DNA of 64,000 nt from Opitutaceae bacterium (GTDB lineage Bacteria > Verrucomicrobiota > Verrucomicrobiia > Opitutales > Opitutaceae), in the NCBI GenBank assembly GCA_016794625.1, contig JAEUGY010000114.1:142959-206958 (forward strand), written 5' to 3'. The translations under genes were made by a program, and so were the position numbers. Positions within the stretch are counted from its first letter, which is position 1. Each line of letters begins with the position of its first letter. Positions 51,928 to 60,567 of the stretch are shown here, piece after piece. The notes below the pieces were generated by a model. That model saw nothing but the letters and a program-made list of their open reading frames with translations, was not told where the DNA came from and searched no databases.

Positions 51928-52508
51928 AAACCGAAGGTCCCGCTCTGGAGTCGATGCTGCGCCGCGTGATGGAAACGCCCCAGGATTTTCTCGCGGAGCC
52001 GCGCCTCGGCTCCTCCGCGGGTGTGGGTGTGGCCGCCGTGGTTGGTGACCTGTGGCGACTGCTCTCGCACCGGCCGGGTCCCGAGGTTCTGGCGCTGGGA
52101 GGGGCGCGAGGCGGTTCGGGTGATCGCAACCGCCTCGCGGTGATCCTGCTGCTGTGCTGGCTTCTGGCGGATGAGTCTTTTCGGTCCCGACCCCCGTCGC
52201 CCGAGGATCTGCGCACCCTCCTTGGCGAAGGGGCCGAGGAGCTGGCGGCCCAGGTGACAGCCGCGAAGTTCATCTCCGATCCACACCGGCGGGAAGAGCT
52301 GGTGCGCTTTTCGCTCGCCCGGGTGGGACTGCGACCGCGGGGAGAAAGTGTGGCCCAGGCGCAGGACCGTCTGACCAGCCTCAGTTCGGTCGAGCGTGCG
52401 CGCGTGATGAAGGCCTCGCGGGCCGCGGAGCAGCGGGCCCGGGAAATCCGCGAGGCGCTGGCCCGCAAGGCCGCTGAGGAGTCCGCGGACAAGTGGACGC
52501 GCGAATAG
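51924..52508 (+). CDS. Small helical protein of unknown function in the MoxR operon
   Basis: A 194-residue protein without a signal peptide or recognised domain. The N-terminal part (15-95) is hydrophobic-helical, with a Gly-rich turn (GGARGGSGDRN). The C-terminus (about 145-194) is a strongly charged Ala/Arg/Glu helix likely to form a coiled coil. ATG 51924 overlaps the radical SAM stop (ATGA); GTG 51912 is an alternative. It could be an adaptor or a substrate of the radical SAM protein. No precursor-like motif is obvious. Confidence 0.7.
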   Translation: MKTEGPALESMLRRVMETPQDFLAEPRLGSSAGVGVAAVVGDLWRLLSHRPGPEVLALGGARGGSGDRNRLAVILLLCWLLADESFRSRPPSPEDLRTLLGEGAEELAAQVTAAKFISDPHRREELVRFSLARVGLRPRGESVAQAQDRLTSLSSVERARVMKASRAAEQRAREIREALARKAAEESADKWTRE

Positions 52509-52515
52509 GAATCCG

Positions 52516-53877
52516 GTGAGGGATGAGCCGATACAGACTGCAGACCACGACCGCCACCCCGCGCTGAGCGAGGCCGGCCGGCGCCTGCTGCTGCACCTGC
52601 GGGAGCATCCCCATGCTCCGATCTATCGCAACGAAAGCGGTCACCGTCTGCGTCCCCCTGAGGTCGAGCAGGTGCGGGCCCATGAGCGCGAGGTGATGGC
52701 CGCGCCGGTGCCTGCCGCCGAGAGCGGCCCGCCCGAGTGGCTGGAGTCGTGGGTGCAGCGCTGCTACGAGCTCGTTCCCCACTTTCGCGCGCGGGGAGTG
52801 CCGCCGGAACGATTTGAGGACCTTCCCACCGTCGACCGCGGAGACCTCGGCCGCGACATCGCCCGGTTTGTGCCCGACGATGTGCCGCTCGAACGTTTGA
52901 TCCACTTCCGGACCAGCGGCACCACCGGGCATCCTCTGCTGATCGCCTCGCATCCGGTGGTGGCGGCACGCTATCTCGGGTACCACCGCCGGGCGCTGCG
53001 GCGGTTCGGGATCGAGTTGCGACATGGACGGGGCCAGGTCGGCGTGGTGCTGCTCGGCCACCAGCGGGTCTGTTTCACCTACGTGTCCGTCACGCCGACC
53101 CAGGACGAGGCGGGTCTGGCGAAGATCAACCTCCATCCCGACGACTGGCGTCACCCGGACGACCGCGCCCGGTACATCGATGCGCTGGCGCCGGAGGTTC
53201 TGGCTGGAGATCCGCTGTCGTATGCGGTGCTGCTCGAATTGCCCGTGACCTGTCGTCCCCGCGCGTTGCTCTGCACCTCGATGACGCTCCTGCCCGGGCT
53301 GCGCGATCGCCTGGCCGACCGCTTCGGATGTCCGGTGCTCGATCTCTATTCTATGAACGAGGCGGGCCCGATCGCGGTGGCGGATCCGGCGGTGGGGGGA
53401 CATGTGCTCCTGCAACCCCGGATGTACGTCGAGATCCTCGATCCCGCCGGCCGCCCGGTTCCGGACGGACAGCGCGGGGAGATCACGCTCACCGGGGGAT
53501 TCAACTTCTGCCTGCCGCTGCTGCGGTACCGGACGGGTGACTACGCTTCGCTCCACACCGTGGCCGGCGAACCGGTGCTGATGGGACTTGAAGGGCGCCC
53601 GCCGGTCCGATTCCGGACGCGGGCTGGAGCCTGGGTCAACAACATCGAGGTCACCCACCTGCTCCGACCCTTCGCTCTGGCGCGTTTCCGCCTTCATCAG
53701 GACGCGGACGGAACCCTGCGCTTCGGCTGGGAGGGGGCGGGGGTCGAAGGTGCGGACCTGAGGCGGACCCTGCTGACGCTGTTTGGCGCGGACCAGCCGT
53801 TGCATCTGGGCCCCCTGCCGGCCGAGCCGGCGAAACACGTTCAGTACACCTCGGACCTGCCGGGGGCGTTTCCATGA
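52516..53877 (+). CDS. Phenylacetate-CoA ligase-like adenylate-forming enzyme
   Basis: A 453-residue ANL-superfamily enzyme of the PaaK/CapK branch. The AMP-binding P-loop is RTSGTTGHPLL, followed by YSMNEAGP, ITLTGGFNFCLPLLRYRTGDY and a short C-terminal domain. It activates a carboxylate as acyl-AMP, and either CoA or an amine may be the acceptor. It begins with GTG 7 bases after the small helical protein, so the acyl acceptor could be inside the operon. The substrate is not predictable. Confidence 0.85.
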   Translation: MRDEPIQTADHDRHPALSEAGRRLLLHLREHPHAPIYRNESGHRLRPPEVEQVRAHEREVMAAPVPAAESGPPEWLESWVQRCYELVPHFRARGVPPERFEDLPTVDRGDLGRDIARFVPDDVPLERLIHFRTSGTTGHPLLIASHPVVAARYLGYHRRALRRFGIELRHGRGQVGVVLLGHQRVCFTYVSVTPTQDEAGLAKINLHPDDWRHPDDRARYIDALAPEVLAGDPLSYAVLLELPVTCRPRALLCTSMTLLPGLRDRLADRFGCPVLDLYSMNEAGPIAVADPAVGGHVLLQPRMYVEILDPAGRPVPDGQRGEITLTGGFNFCLPLLRYRTGDYASLHTVAGEPVLMGLEGRPPVRFRTRAGAWVNNIEVTHLLRPFALARFRLHQDADGTLRFGWEGAGVEGADLRRTLLTLFGADQPLHLGPLPAEPAKHVQYTSDLPGAFP

Positions 53878-53911
53878 TGCCACCGATGGGTTGGGATCCG
53901 ATTCGCCGCGC

Positions 53912-54550
53912 ATGACCCTCGAGCCCGGAAGTCTTCTCGCCGTCGAGGTGGCCGCCAATGCGTTCAACCTTGTTTCCATCCTGCTGGCCGGCCGCAATCG
54001 GGTGGAGACGTGGTGGACGGGCATCGTTGGCTGCGGGCTCTTTGGCGTCCTCTTCCTTGGCACGCAGCTGTACGCGGACGCGACCCTCCAGGTTTTCTTC
54101 ATTGTCACCAGTGCGATCGGCTGGTGGCGGTGGCGCACCGGAGCGGGGAGGGGGACGGCGACGGCCGGCGAGCTGCCGATCCGGCGCACGCCCGCGCGCA
54201 CGATCGGGTGGGCGTTCGCGGCGGCGGTGGGGGTAACCCTGGGCTATGGCACCCTGCTGCATCTTCTGACGGACGCCTACGCCCCCTACGTGGACTCCGT
54301 AGTGCTGGCCTTCAGCGTTGTCGCGCAGGTGTTGCTCATGGGGCGCCGTCTTGAGACCTGGCCCTTCTGGATGATCGTCAATACCGTGGCGGTGCCGCTG
54401 TACCTCAGCCGCGGACTGTGGCCGACCGCATTGCTGTATGCGGGATTCTGGATCAACGCCGGAGTATCATGGTGGCACTGGCACCGCCTTTGGCGCCGGG
54501 CGCGGCCAGGCGCGGCGCCGGGAGCGACGCGGGAGGAGGCGGTGCGATGA
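53912..54550 (+). CDS. pnuC: PnuC-type nicotinamide riboside transporter
   Basis: A 212-residue inner-membrane protein with about seven helices, the family norm. Typical PnuC motifs are visible: N-terminal EVAANAFNLVSILLAGRNRVETWWTGIVG, then FIVTSAIGWWRW and the C-terminal WPFWMIVNTVAVPLYLSRGLWPTALLYAGFWINAGVSWWHW. It facilitates nicotinamide riboside entry, trapped by phosphorylation. The adjacent NadR starts in an ATGA overlap with this stop, so uptake and phosphorylation are coupled. It starts 34 bases after the ligase gene. The small gap leaves open whether NAD salvage is part of the MoxR system or just follows it. Confidence 0.9.
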   Translation: MTLEPGSLLAVEVAANAFNLVSILLAGRNRVETWWTGIVGCGLFGVLFLGTQLYADATLQVFFIVTSAIGWWRWRTGAGRGTATAGELPIRRTPARTIGWAFAAAVGVTLGYGTLLHLLTDAYAPYVDSVVLAFSVVAQVLLMGRRLETWPFWMIVNTVAVPLYLSRGLWPTALLYAGFWINAGVSWWHWHRLWRRARPGAAPGATREEAVR

Positions 54551-55599
54551 GCGCGCGTTTTCGGACCGGACTGGTGGTGGGGAAGTTCTGTCCACTGCAT
54601 CGGGGACATGAATACGTGCTTAATCACGCCCGCGCCCGGTGCGAGGAGGTGGTGGTCATCAGCTACACCCGTCCCGAATTGGCGGGCTGTGAGCCTGAAC
54701 GACGCGAAGCCTGGCTGGCGGCGTGCTGTCCCTGGGCGCGGCGTTTGGTGGTGACCCCGGAGCGTCTCCGTGCCTGGTGGGGAGCGACCGGAGGGCCGGT
54801 CGAGTTGCCGGAGAACAGCGAGCCCGATGACGTCCATCGCCAGTTTGTCGGCCGACTTTGCCTGGAGGTGCTGCGATGCGAGGTGGATGCGGTGTTCACC
54901 AGCGAGGCGTACGGGGAAGGCTTCGCGGCGGAACTCACCCGCCTGTTTCCGTCGCGGCGAAGCGGTCACGCGCCCCCCGTGGTGCACGTGGCGGTGGACC
55001 CCGCACGGGCGGCGGTGCCGGTGTCGGGGGAGGCCCTGAGGCGCGATCCCCACGGTCTGCGTCACTTCCTTTCCCCTGCGGTCTATGCGAGTTTTGTGCG
55101 GCGCGTGGCCCTGCTGGGGGGCGAGTCGACCGGCAAGAGCACGCTGGCGCTGGCCCTGGCCGAACGCCTCGGAACGGTGGCGGTGCCCGAGTACGGCCGC
55201 GAGCGTTGGCAGGCGCGCGGCGGACGGCTGGTGTACGAGGATCTGCTGGAGATCGCCCGGGAGCACGTGGCACGGGAGGAGGCGGCGGCGCTGCGCGCGG
55301 TGCGGTTCCTGATCTGCGACACCACGCCCCTGACCACGCTCTTTTACAGCCGCCACCTCTTTGGCCGCGCGGAGCCGGAGCTGGAGCGCCTGGCGCAGCG
55401 TGCCTATGACCCCGTGGTGCTCTGCGCTGCCGACTTTCCGTTTGTGCAGGACGGCACCCGCTCAGAGGAGACGCTGCGGGACCTTCAGCAATCCTGGTAC
55501 CGGGCGGAACTCGTCCGGCGGGGGGTGGCCCATACCGAGGTGAGAGGTGGAGTGGAGGAGCGGATTGACACCCTGCACAAAGCCGGCGTTTTGAGCTAG
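54547..55599 (+). CDS. nadR: NadR-type bifunctional NMN adenylyltransferase/ribosylnicotinamide kinase
   Basis: A 350-residue protein. The N-terminal half has the nucleotidyltransferase motif GKFCPLHRGHEY (about 11-22) that makes NAD from NMN and ATP. The C-terminal half starts with a P-loop GGESTGKST (about 195) for phosphorylating nicotinamide riboside. There is no N-terminal helix-turn-helix, so the repressor part of E. coli NadR is absent and the protein is purely enzymatic. The ATG overlaps the pnuC stop. Together they form a complete nicotinamide-riboside-to-NAD route. Confidence 0.9.
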   Translation: MSARFRTGLVVGKFCPLHRGHEYVLNHARARCEEVVVISYTRPELAGCEPERREAWLAACCPWARRLVVTPERLRAWWGATGGPVELPENSEPDDVHRQFVGRLCLEVLRCEVDAVFTSEAYGEGFAAELTRLFPSRRSGHAPPVVHVAVDPARAAVPVSGEALRRDPHGLRHFLSPAVYASFVRRVALLGGESTGKSTLALALAERLGTVAVPEYGRERWQARGGRLVYEDLLEIAREHVAREEAAALRAVRFLICDTTPLTTLFYSRHLFGRAEPELERLAQRAYDPVVLCAADFPFVQDGTRSEETLRDLQQSWYRAELVRRGVAHTEVRGGVEERIDTLHKAGVLS

Positions 55600-55612
55600 C
55601 CGTCCTCCTCTC

Positions 55613-56872
55613 ATGCACCGTCGCACCTTTCTCGCTTCCGCCTCTGCCGCGGCCTTCGCTGCCTGTCTCCGGGCCTCGGCACCGGCCGGGCGCGCCCCCC
55701 GCATCCTCCTCCGCTCGTCGTGGCAGGTCGTGAACATCGGTGACATCGCGCACACGCCCGGCGTCCTGGCTCTTATTGAGAAGTACATCCCCACCGCCGA
55801 GTTCCGCCTCTGGGCCTCGGCCGATCTCTCCGAGGAGGTCATGGCGATGGAGCACCGCCGTTTCCCCAATCTGAAGATTGTCAAAGGCACGATCAGTGCC
55901 GATGGCCGGGCATCCAATCCCGATCTCGGCGAAGCCCTCGCGTGGACCGATTTCCTTCTTCATGGCTCGGGGCCTTCGCTCGTTGCGGCCAGGGATGTCG
56001 CCGCGTTTGCCCGGCACCTCCGCAAACCCTATGGCGTCTACGGCATCACGCACGGTTCCTACTTTTCCGCGAGCGACGACAAGGCTGTGCTTGATGGTGC
56101 ACGTTTCGTCTATTTCCGCGACATGCCGTCGCTCGAGCTCGCGCGTCAAGCCGGCGTGAAGTCGCCGATCCTGGATTTTGCGCCCGATGGAGCCTTCGCC
56201 TGCGACCTGAGCAACGACGCCCTCGCCGATTCCTTCCTCGCCGCCCACCGCCTTGAGCCTGGGCAATTCCTCTGCTGCATTCCCAAGCTTCGCCGGACAC
56301 CCTACTGGCTGATTCGCAATTCGCCCAAGGATGAAAAGGTTCACGCGCGCAACGAAGCCATGAAGGTTGCCGACCACGCTCCGTTGCTCGAGGCCATCCA
56401 GGCCGTGGTTCGCGAGACGAAACTCAAGGTGCTGCTTTGCCCGGAGGACAAGACCCAGATGGCTGTGGGCAAGGAGCTGCTCTACGATCCGCTCCCCGCC
56501 GAGGTGAAGTCGCGTGTCGTCTGGCGGGAACATTTCTGGCTCACCGACGAAGCCCTCAGCACCTACCGCCACAGCGCCGGCCTTTTTGGTCACGAGCAGC
56601 ACAGCCCGATCATGTGCATCGGTGCAGGCATTCCCGCCATCGTTTGCCGCTGGGCTGAGCAGACCACCAAGGGCGACATGTGGCGCACCATCGGACTCGG
56701 CGACTGGCTTTTCGACATGGACGTTGAGGCCGACAAGAAGAAGGTCGCCCCCGCTGTCCTCGCGATGGCAAAGGATCCGGCCGCCGCGCGCGTCAAAGCG
56801 GAAAAGGCCCGGGCTCTGGTTGAAACGTATCAACGTGAAACCATGGCGGTCGTGGCTCGCCACCTGGCCTGA
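55613..56872 (+). CDS. Exported polysaccharide pyruvyl transferase family protein
   Basis: A 419-residue protein with a Tat-like leader (MHRRTFLA then an Ala-rich hydrophobic stretch to about 25). The rest resembles the polysaccharide pyruvyl transferase (WcaK/CsaB) fold: early NIGDIAHTPG and HGSGPSL and late FGHEQHSPIMCIGAGIPAIV. These enzymes normally use cytoplasmic PEP, so an exported member is unexpected and may bind sugar instead. It begins 13 bases after nadR and shares its first eight residues with the GH43-like protein that follows 25 bases later. Confidence 0.7.
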   Translation: MHRRTFLASASAAAFAACLRASAPAGRAPRILLRSSWQVVNIGDIAHTPGVLALIEKYIPTAEFRLWASADLSEEVMAMEHRRFPNLKIVKGTISADGRASNPDLGEALAWTDFLLHGSGPSLVAARDVAAFARHLRKPYGVYGITHGSYFSASDDKAVLDGARFVYFRDMPSLELARQAGVKSPILDFAPDGAFACDLSNDALADSFLAAHRLEPGQFLCCIPKLRRTPYWLIRNSPKDEKVHARNEAMKVADHAPLLEAIQAVVRETKLKVLLCPEDKTQMAVGKELLYDPLPAEVKSRVVWREHFWLTDEALSTYRHSAGLFGHEQHSPIMCIGAGIPAIVCRWAEQTTKGDMWRTIGLGDWLFDMDVEADKKKVAPAVLAMAKDPAAARVKAEKARALVETYQRETMAVVARHLA

Positions 56873-56897
56873 TCCGTCTGATCCATTTCCTTCCTTC

Positions 56898-58016
56898 ATG
56901 CATCGCCGAACCTTTCTCGCCCGCCTCGGCTCCGCAGCCATGGCCGCTCCACTCTTCACTCCCCTTCGTTCAGCCGAAGCCACCGTCGGGTCGGCGCCCT
57001 CCTTTATCACTCGGCTGCAGCCAGCGGTGGTCGGCGGTGGCTTCGAATTGCCCGACCACTGGGTCTGGTGCGGTGCGCCCATCCGCGGCGAGGATGGGCG
57101 GTATCACCTCTTCGCGTCGCGTATTCCGAAGACCGTCCTTTTTCACCCCCACTGGCTCTTCATGTCGGAGATCGTGCGCGCCGAGTCGGCCACGCCCGTC
57201 GGTCCCTATACGCTCGCCGAAGTCGCACTCCCGCCGCGTGGCGGCGACTTTTTCGATGGGCGCACCACGCACAATCCCCACATCCGCAAGGTGGGCGACA
57301 CCTACCTCCTGCTTTACATGGGTTCGACCTACGACGGACCGACGCCCACGCACGACCAGCAGGAGGTCTGGCGTTCCCCGCGCTACCTCGCCACGTGGGC
57401 GCGCAAGCGCATCGGCCTCGCCACCAGCAAGAGCGTCAAGGGCCCATGGAAACGCCTCGACACGCCGCTGCTCGAGCCACGCCCGGGCGAGTGGGATTCC
57501 ATTGCCACGACCAATCCTTCGCTCTGCCCGCTCCCCGATGGCTCGTTCCTCCTCGCCTACAAGTCGCGCAAGGAAAACCTCGGTAACCTGCAGGTCGGCG
57601 TGGCCCGCGCGCCCCACTATCTGGGTCCATGGAAACGTCAGCCCGAGCCCTGGCTCTTTAAAGGCAAACCGGCCCACGTCGAAGATCCGTTCCTCTGGTA
57701 TGAAAACGGGCGTGTGAATGCCCTGATGAAGGACATGACCGGCGAGATTTGCGGGGAAAAATTTGGTGGTATCCACGTCACCAGTCCCGATGGCATCACC
57801 TGGGACTTCGATCGGGCCACGCTGGCCTACAGCCGTCAGCTCCGGTGGAGCGACGGCCGCACCACGCGGCAGGGCTTCCTCGAGCGCCCCCAACTCCTGT
57901 TCGAAGACGGCAAACCCACGCATCTCTTTTGCGCCACCGCCGAAGGCCCGGGCCTCGACCTCAAGGACGCCACGCGCACGTGGAACACCGTGATTCCGCT
58001 GGCCAGATCTGCGTGA
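56898..58016 (+). CDS. Exported GH43-like glycosidase (five-bladed propeller)
   Basis: A 372-residue protein with the same leader opening, MHRRTFLA (twin Arg), then an Ala/Pro-rich stretch to about 28. The body has repeated short beta-strand motifs with acidic residues (FFDGRTTHNPHIRKVGDTYLLLYMG, NPSLCPLPDGSFLLAYKS, VEDPFLWYENGRVNALMKDM) like GH43/GH32-type propellers, where Asp and Glu act as catalytic bases. The probable target is a polysaccharide side chain. It is cotranscribed with the pyruvyl-transferase-like gene upstream and probably with the LamG gene 66 bases downstream. Confidence 0.78.
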   Translation: MHRRTFLARLGSAAMAAPLFTPLRSAEATVGSAPSFITRLQPAVVGGGFELPDHWVWCGAPIRGEDGRYHLFASRIPKTVLFHPHWLFMSEIVRAESATPVGPYTLAEVALPPRGGDFFDGRTTHNPHIRKVGDTYLLLYMGSTYDGPTPTHDQQEVWRSPRYLATWARKRIGLATSKSVKGPWKRLDTPLLEPRPGEWDSIATTNPSLCPLPDGSFLLAYKSRKENLGNLQVGVARAPHYLGPWKRQPEPWLFKGKPAHVEDPFLWYENGRVNALMKDMTGEICGEKFGGIHVTSPDGITWDFDRATLAYSRQLRWSDGRTTRQGFLERPQLLFEDGKPTHLFCATAEGPGLDLKDATRTWNTVIPLARSA

Positions 58017-58082
58017 TGATGGATGCCCGGTGCCGTCGCTCACGTGTCGCGCCGGAACCCCGGTGGACTCCGAAACGGACCC

Positions 58083-59399
58083 ATGAACACTCTCACTTGC
58101 CGCCTCCTGTTCACGATGGCCTTTGGCGCTCTGCTCCCTGCTAGCAGTGGAGCGGAGCCAGCGGTCAGCCGCGCTCACCGCGTCGCGCTCGTCACCGGCA
58201 CGCCCGGGTGCGTCGCCTTCTGGGACTTTGTGAAGCGCGAGCCCCAGGGTGCGCGTCGCTTCACCGCCCACGTGCCCGCTGGAGCGGAGAATGAGTTTCC
58301 TTTGGACGCCGGCAATTATGTCCACGACTACTGGGGTGAGGGACGTAACGCCACCTATGAGGACTTTCCGCTCCTTGGCCGGGGACCCTTTGGTGAAGCT
58401 ATCCGCATCCGCCGGGAAACGGATCCCTCGTTCCGACCCTTTCTCTACATCCCGCGCGCCCGACTTCACGATTCGCCGATCGATCTCAAGGGCGGGAATC
58501 AATCCGTCACCGTCGTGGTCTGGGCCATCCGGGAGAGTGGGAACCACGCCCTCGCCGGCATTTGGCACGAGGGCACCGATCTCAAACAAAGCGAGACCTC
58601 CACCATCAAGAAGGTCGTGCGCGGCCAGCGACAGTACGCGCTCTTTGCCGGACTGAACAAGGAAGGCTCCGCCTGCGGCCACATTTCCGAGAATGGAGCG
58701 AGTTCGTTCCTGAATCGATATGCGCTGCACAAGTGCAATTCGGCCGACGTCTCGCCCGCGGTCTCCGCCGATTCACCCGCCGCTGTCCTCGACGCTTCGT
58801 GGCAGTGCTTCGCCATGACCTACGACCACGCCACGCGCGAACTCACCGGCTGGCTGAATGGAAAGTCCGGCGACCGCTGGTTGGAGAACCCCAAGAGTGA
58901 CAGGCTCATCTCCTCCGCCTACCAGGCCTGGCTCCAGGGTCGCCTCCACCGCGAACCCGGTCTTCAGGTGGGCGAAGATCCGGCGTTCCCGCCCGACCAG
59001 TTTTACAACCCGCCCGAGGACGAACTCGTCTCCGCTCAGGTGCTCAGTGAATCGGCCGACGAACGGATCGAACGCCGAGAGTACCGTTACACCCGCATCA
59101 AGGTCGTGCTCCGGCGGGCGGCCGAAGGAAACTGGACGGAGACATCCCGTGACCTTGAGGCCCTGCGTTTGAATCCGTGGTGGTTTTCACACGACCATCT
59201 ATACACCCCCGCGAACGACGGTATCGGAGGTCCCTTCACCATCGGTCGTGTCATTCATAGTTCCCGCGGCGTCGGCTTCACCGGCTGGATCGGCGGCGTG
59301 GCCGTCTTCAATCGCGCCCTGCGCGCGGAGGAGCTGGCGGCTCTGGCGTCCGTGAGCCATGCGCAGCCGCTGAACCGCGCTGACGCAGCGAATCGGTGA
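58083..59399 (+). CDS. Exported LamG/concanavalin-like protein
   Basis: A 438-residue protein with a signal peptide (MNTLTCRLLFTMAFGALLPASSGA). Its body has jelly-roll lectin/glucanase features: GGNQSVTVVVWAIRESG, WQCFAMTYDHATRELTGWLNGKSGD and a final GFTGWIGGVAVFNRALRAEELAAL, the typical end of LamG domains. The middle insertion (about 310-370) is unclassified. It probably binds or trims the glycan processed by the upstream enzymes. It lies tail to tail with the LacI gene. ATG 58083 is preferred over an upstream start outside a signal peptide. Confidence 0.78.
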   Translation: MNTLTCRLLFTMAFGALLPASSGAEPAVSRAHRVALVTGTPGCVAFWDFVKREPQGARRFTAHVPAGAENEFPLDAGNYVHDYWGEGRNATYEDFPLLGRGPFGEAIRIRRETDPSFRPFLYIPRARLHDSPIDLKGGNQSVTVVVWAIRESGNHALAGIWHEGTDLKQSETSTIKKVVRGQRQYALFAGLNKEGSACGHISENGASSFLNRYALHKCNSADVSPAVSADSPAAVLDASWQCFAMTYDHATRELTGWLNGKSGDRWLENPKSDRLISSAYQAWLQGRLHREPGLQVGEDPAFPPDQFYNPPEDELVSAQVLSESADERIERREYRYTRIKVVLRRAAEGNWTETSRDLEALRLNPWWFSHDHLYTPANDGIGGPFTIGRVIHSSRGVGFTGWIGGVAVFNRALRAEELAALASVSHAQPLNRADAANR

Positions 59400-59446
59400 C
59401 GCGGCCGATTGAGGAGGGCGTCTGGCAAGAAAGGCTCGCCAAGTGG

Positions 59447-60481
59447 CTACGTTGGATGCGGGTGCGCGCCCGGTCCAGAGGCGCTCGCTCCTGGGACCCA
59501 GCAGCCTCGCGTATGGACGACTTTGGGAAACTTGGGCACCCCGAATTGGTTGGAGTTGAGCTGCTCGACCACAAGGTCGATCGCTGCCGCGCCCACCAAG
59601 GCGTGTCGCTGGTTGATCCCGGCGCAGCCCTTCATGCTGGGAAGGAGGTGCAGGTGGGCGAGCCCGACGTGGGCCAGTCCGCGTCGCCGGGCCAGGGCCT
59701 GCAGGGGTTCGAGGGACGGATAGGTGGTAAAGAGCACTGCGTCCGGCCGCTGCTGTTCCATCCATGCCACGACCGCTGACTCGCTGGTGTCGGCGTCGCG
59801 ATAGATGGGGAAGTGGGCTTCTCCGCCGTGTTCATACCGATACAAAAGAAAGCGAGCGAGCCAGGCACGATCGACGCGGTTGTCTTCATCGGGCGAGACC
59901 GCGAATCCGATGCGGCGGTATCCAAGCTGGGTCAATTCCGTCAGGGCGAGTTGCATTGCGTGGGCGTGATGGACCACGGTCCGGTGCAGGACCGGACTGA
60001 TCAGCGAGAAGCCGATGGCGGCCATGGCAAGCTGACTCCAATCCTGTTTCAACTGGGCGCCGGCCTCGAGAAAGGGAGCGAACACCACTCCGGTGATGCC
60101 CCGGGCGTTCAGCACCGAGAGCAATCGCGATTCCGCCAGTCCGGTTTCGCCGATGTGAAACCTCTCCAGCTTGAATCCCAGGGCGTTCGCCGCTTCGGCC
60201 GCTCCGGCGCGAAACAAGGCGAGGCTCGGGTGCTGGCCGACACGCGGCTGGTTTTCGATGTAGGCGATGACGGCACGCTCGCTGGCGCGTCCGCGGGTGC
60301 GGCGAAGGCCGGACATGAGGGCAGAGACCATCGGATTCTTCCGATAGTTGAGCTTCTTGGCAGCGGCGAGGATACGGTTGCGGGTGGCCGCCGGGATGCT
60401 CGGATCGCCGCGGAGTGAGAGCGAAACCGTCATCACGGATACGCCGGTCACCCTCGCCACCTCTTTCATGGAAACGGACAT
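59447..60481 (-). CDS. LacI family transcriptional regulator
   Basis: A 344-residue repressor. The helix-turn-helix (MKEVARVTGVSVMTVSLSLRG) is at residues 5-25 and the hinge helix is NYRKNPMVSALMSGLRR. The periplasmic-binding-protein-like sensor domain follows. It is divergent from the TonB receptor at 60568 across an 86-base gap with a candidate operator. It probably controls the receptor, itself and perhaps the exported enzyme operon in response to a sugar. Confidence 0.9.
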   Translation of the reverse strand: MSVSMKEVARVTGVSVMTVSLSLRGDPSIPAATRNRILAAAKKLNYRKNPMVSALMSGLRRTRGRASERAVIAYIENQPRVGQHPSLALFRAGAAEAANALGFKLERFHIGETGLAESRLLSVLNARGITGVVFAPFLEAGAQLKQDWSQLAMAAIGFSLISPVLHRTVVHHAHAMQLALTELTQLGYRRIGFAVSPDEDNRVDRAWLARFLLYRYEHGGEAHFPIYRDADTSESAVVAWMEQQRPDAVLFTTYPSLEPLQALARRRGLAHVGLAHLHLLPSMKGCAGINQRHALVGAAAIDLVVEQLNSNQFGVPKFPKVVHTRGCWVPGASASGPGAHPHPT

Positions 60482-60491
60482 GACAGTCTGG

Positions 60492-60505
60492 CTTTACGAT
60501 TAAAG
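60492..60505. promoter_or_regulatory. Candidate LacI operator
   Basis: CTTTA-CGAT-TAAAG is a perfect 5-bp inverted repeat around CGAT, AT-rich in a GC-rich region, in the middle of the 86-base divergent control region of the LacI and receptor genes. Confidence 0.4.
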
Positions 60506-60567
60506 TGACGGCTGGCTCGCGCCTATCGGCAAGCGGGAAATGATGCCGGTGTTCCCTCCTACCCCCT

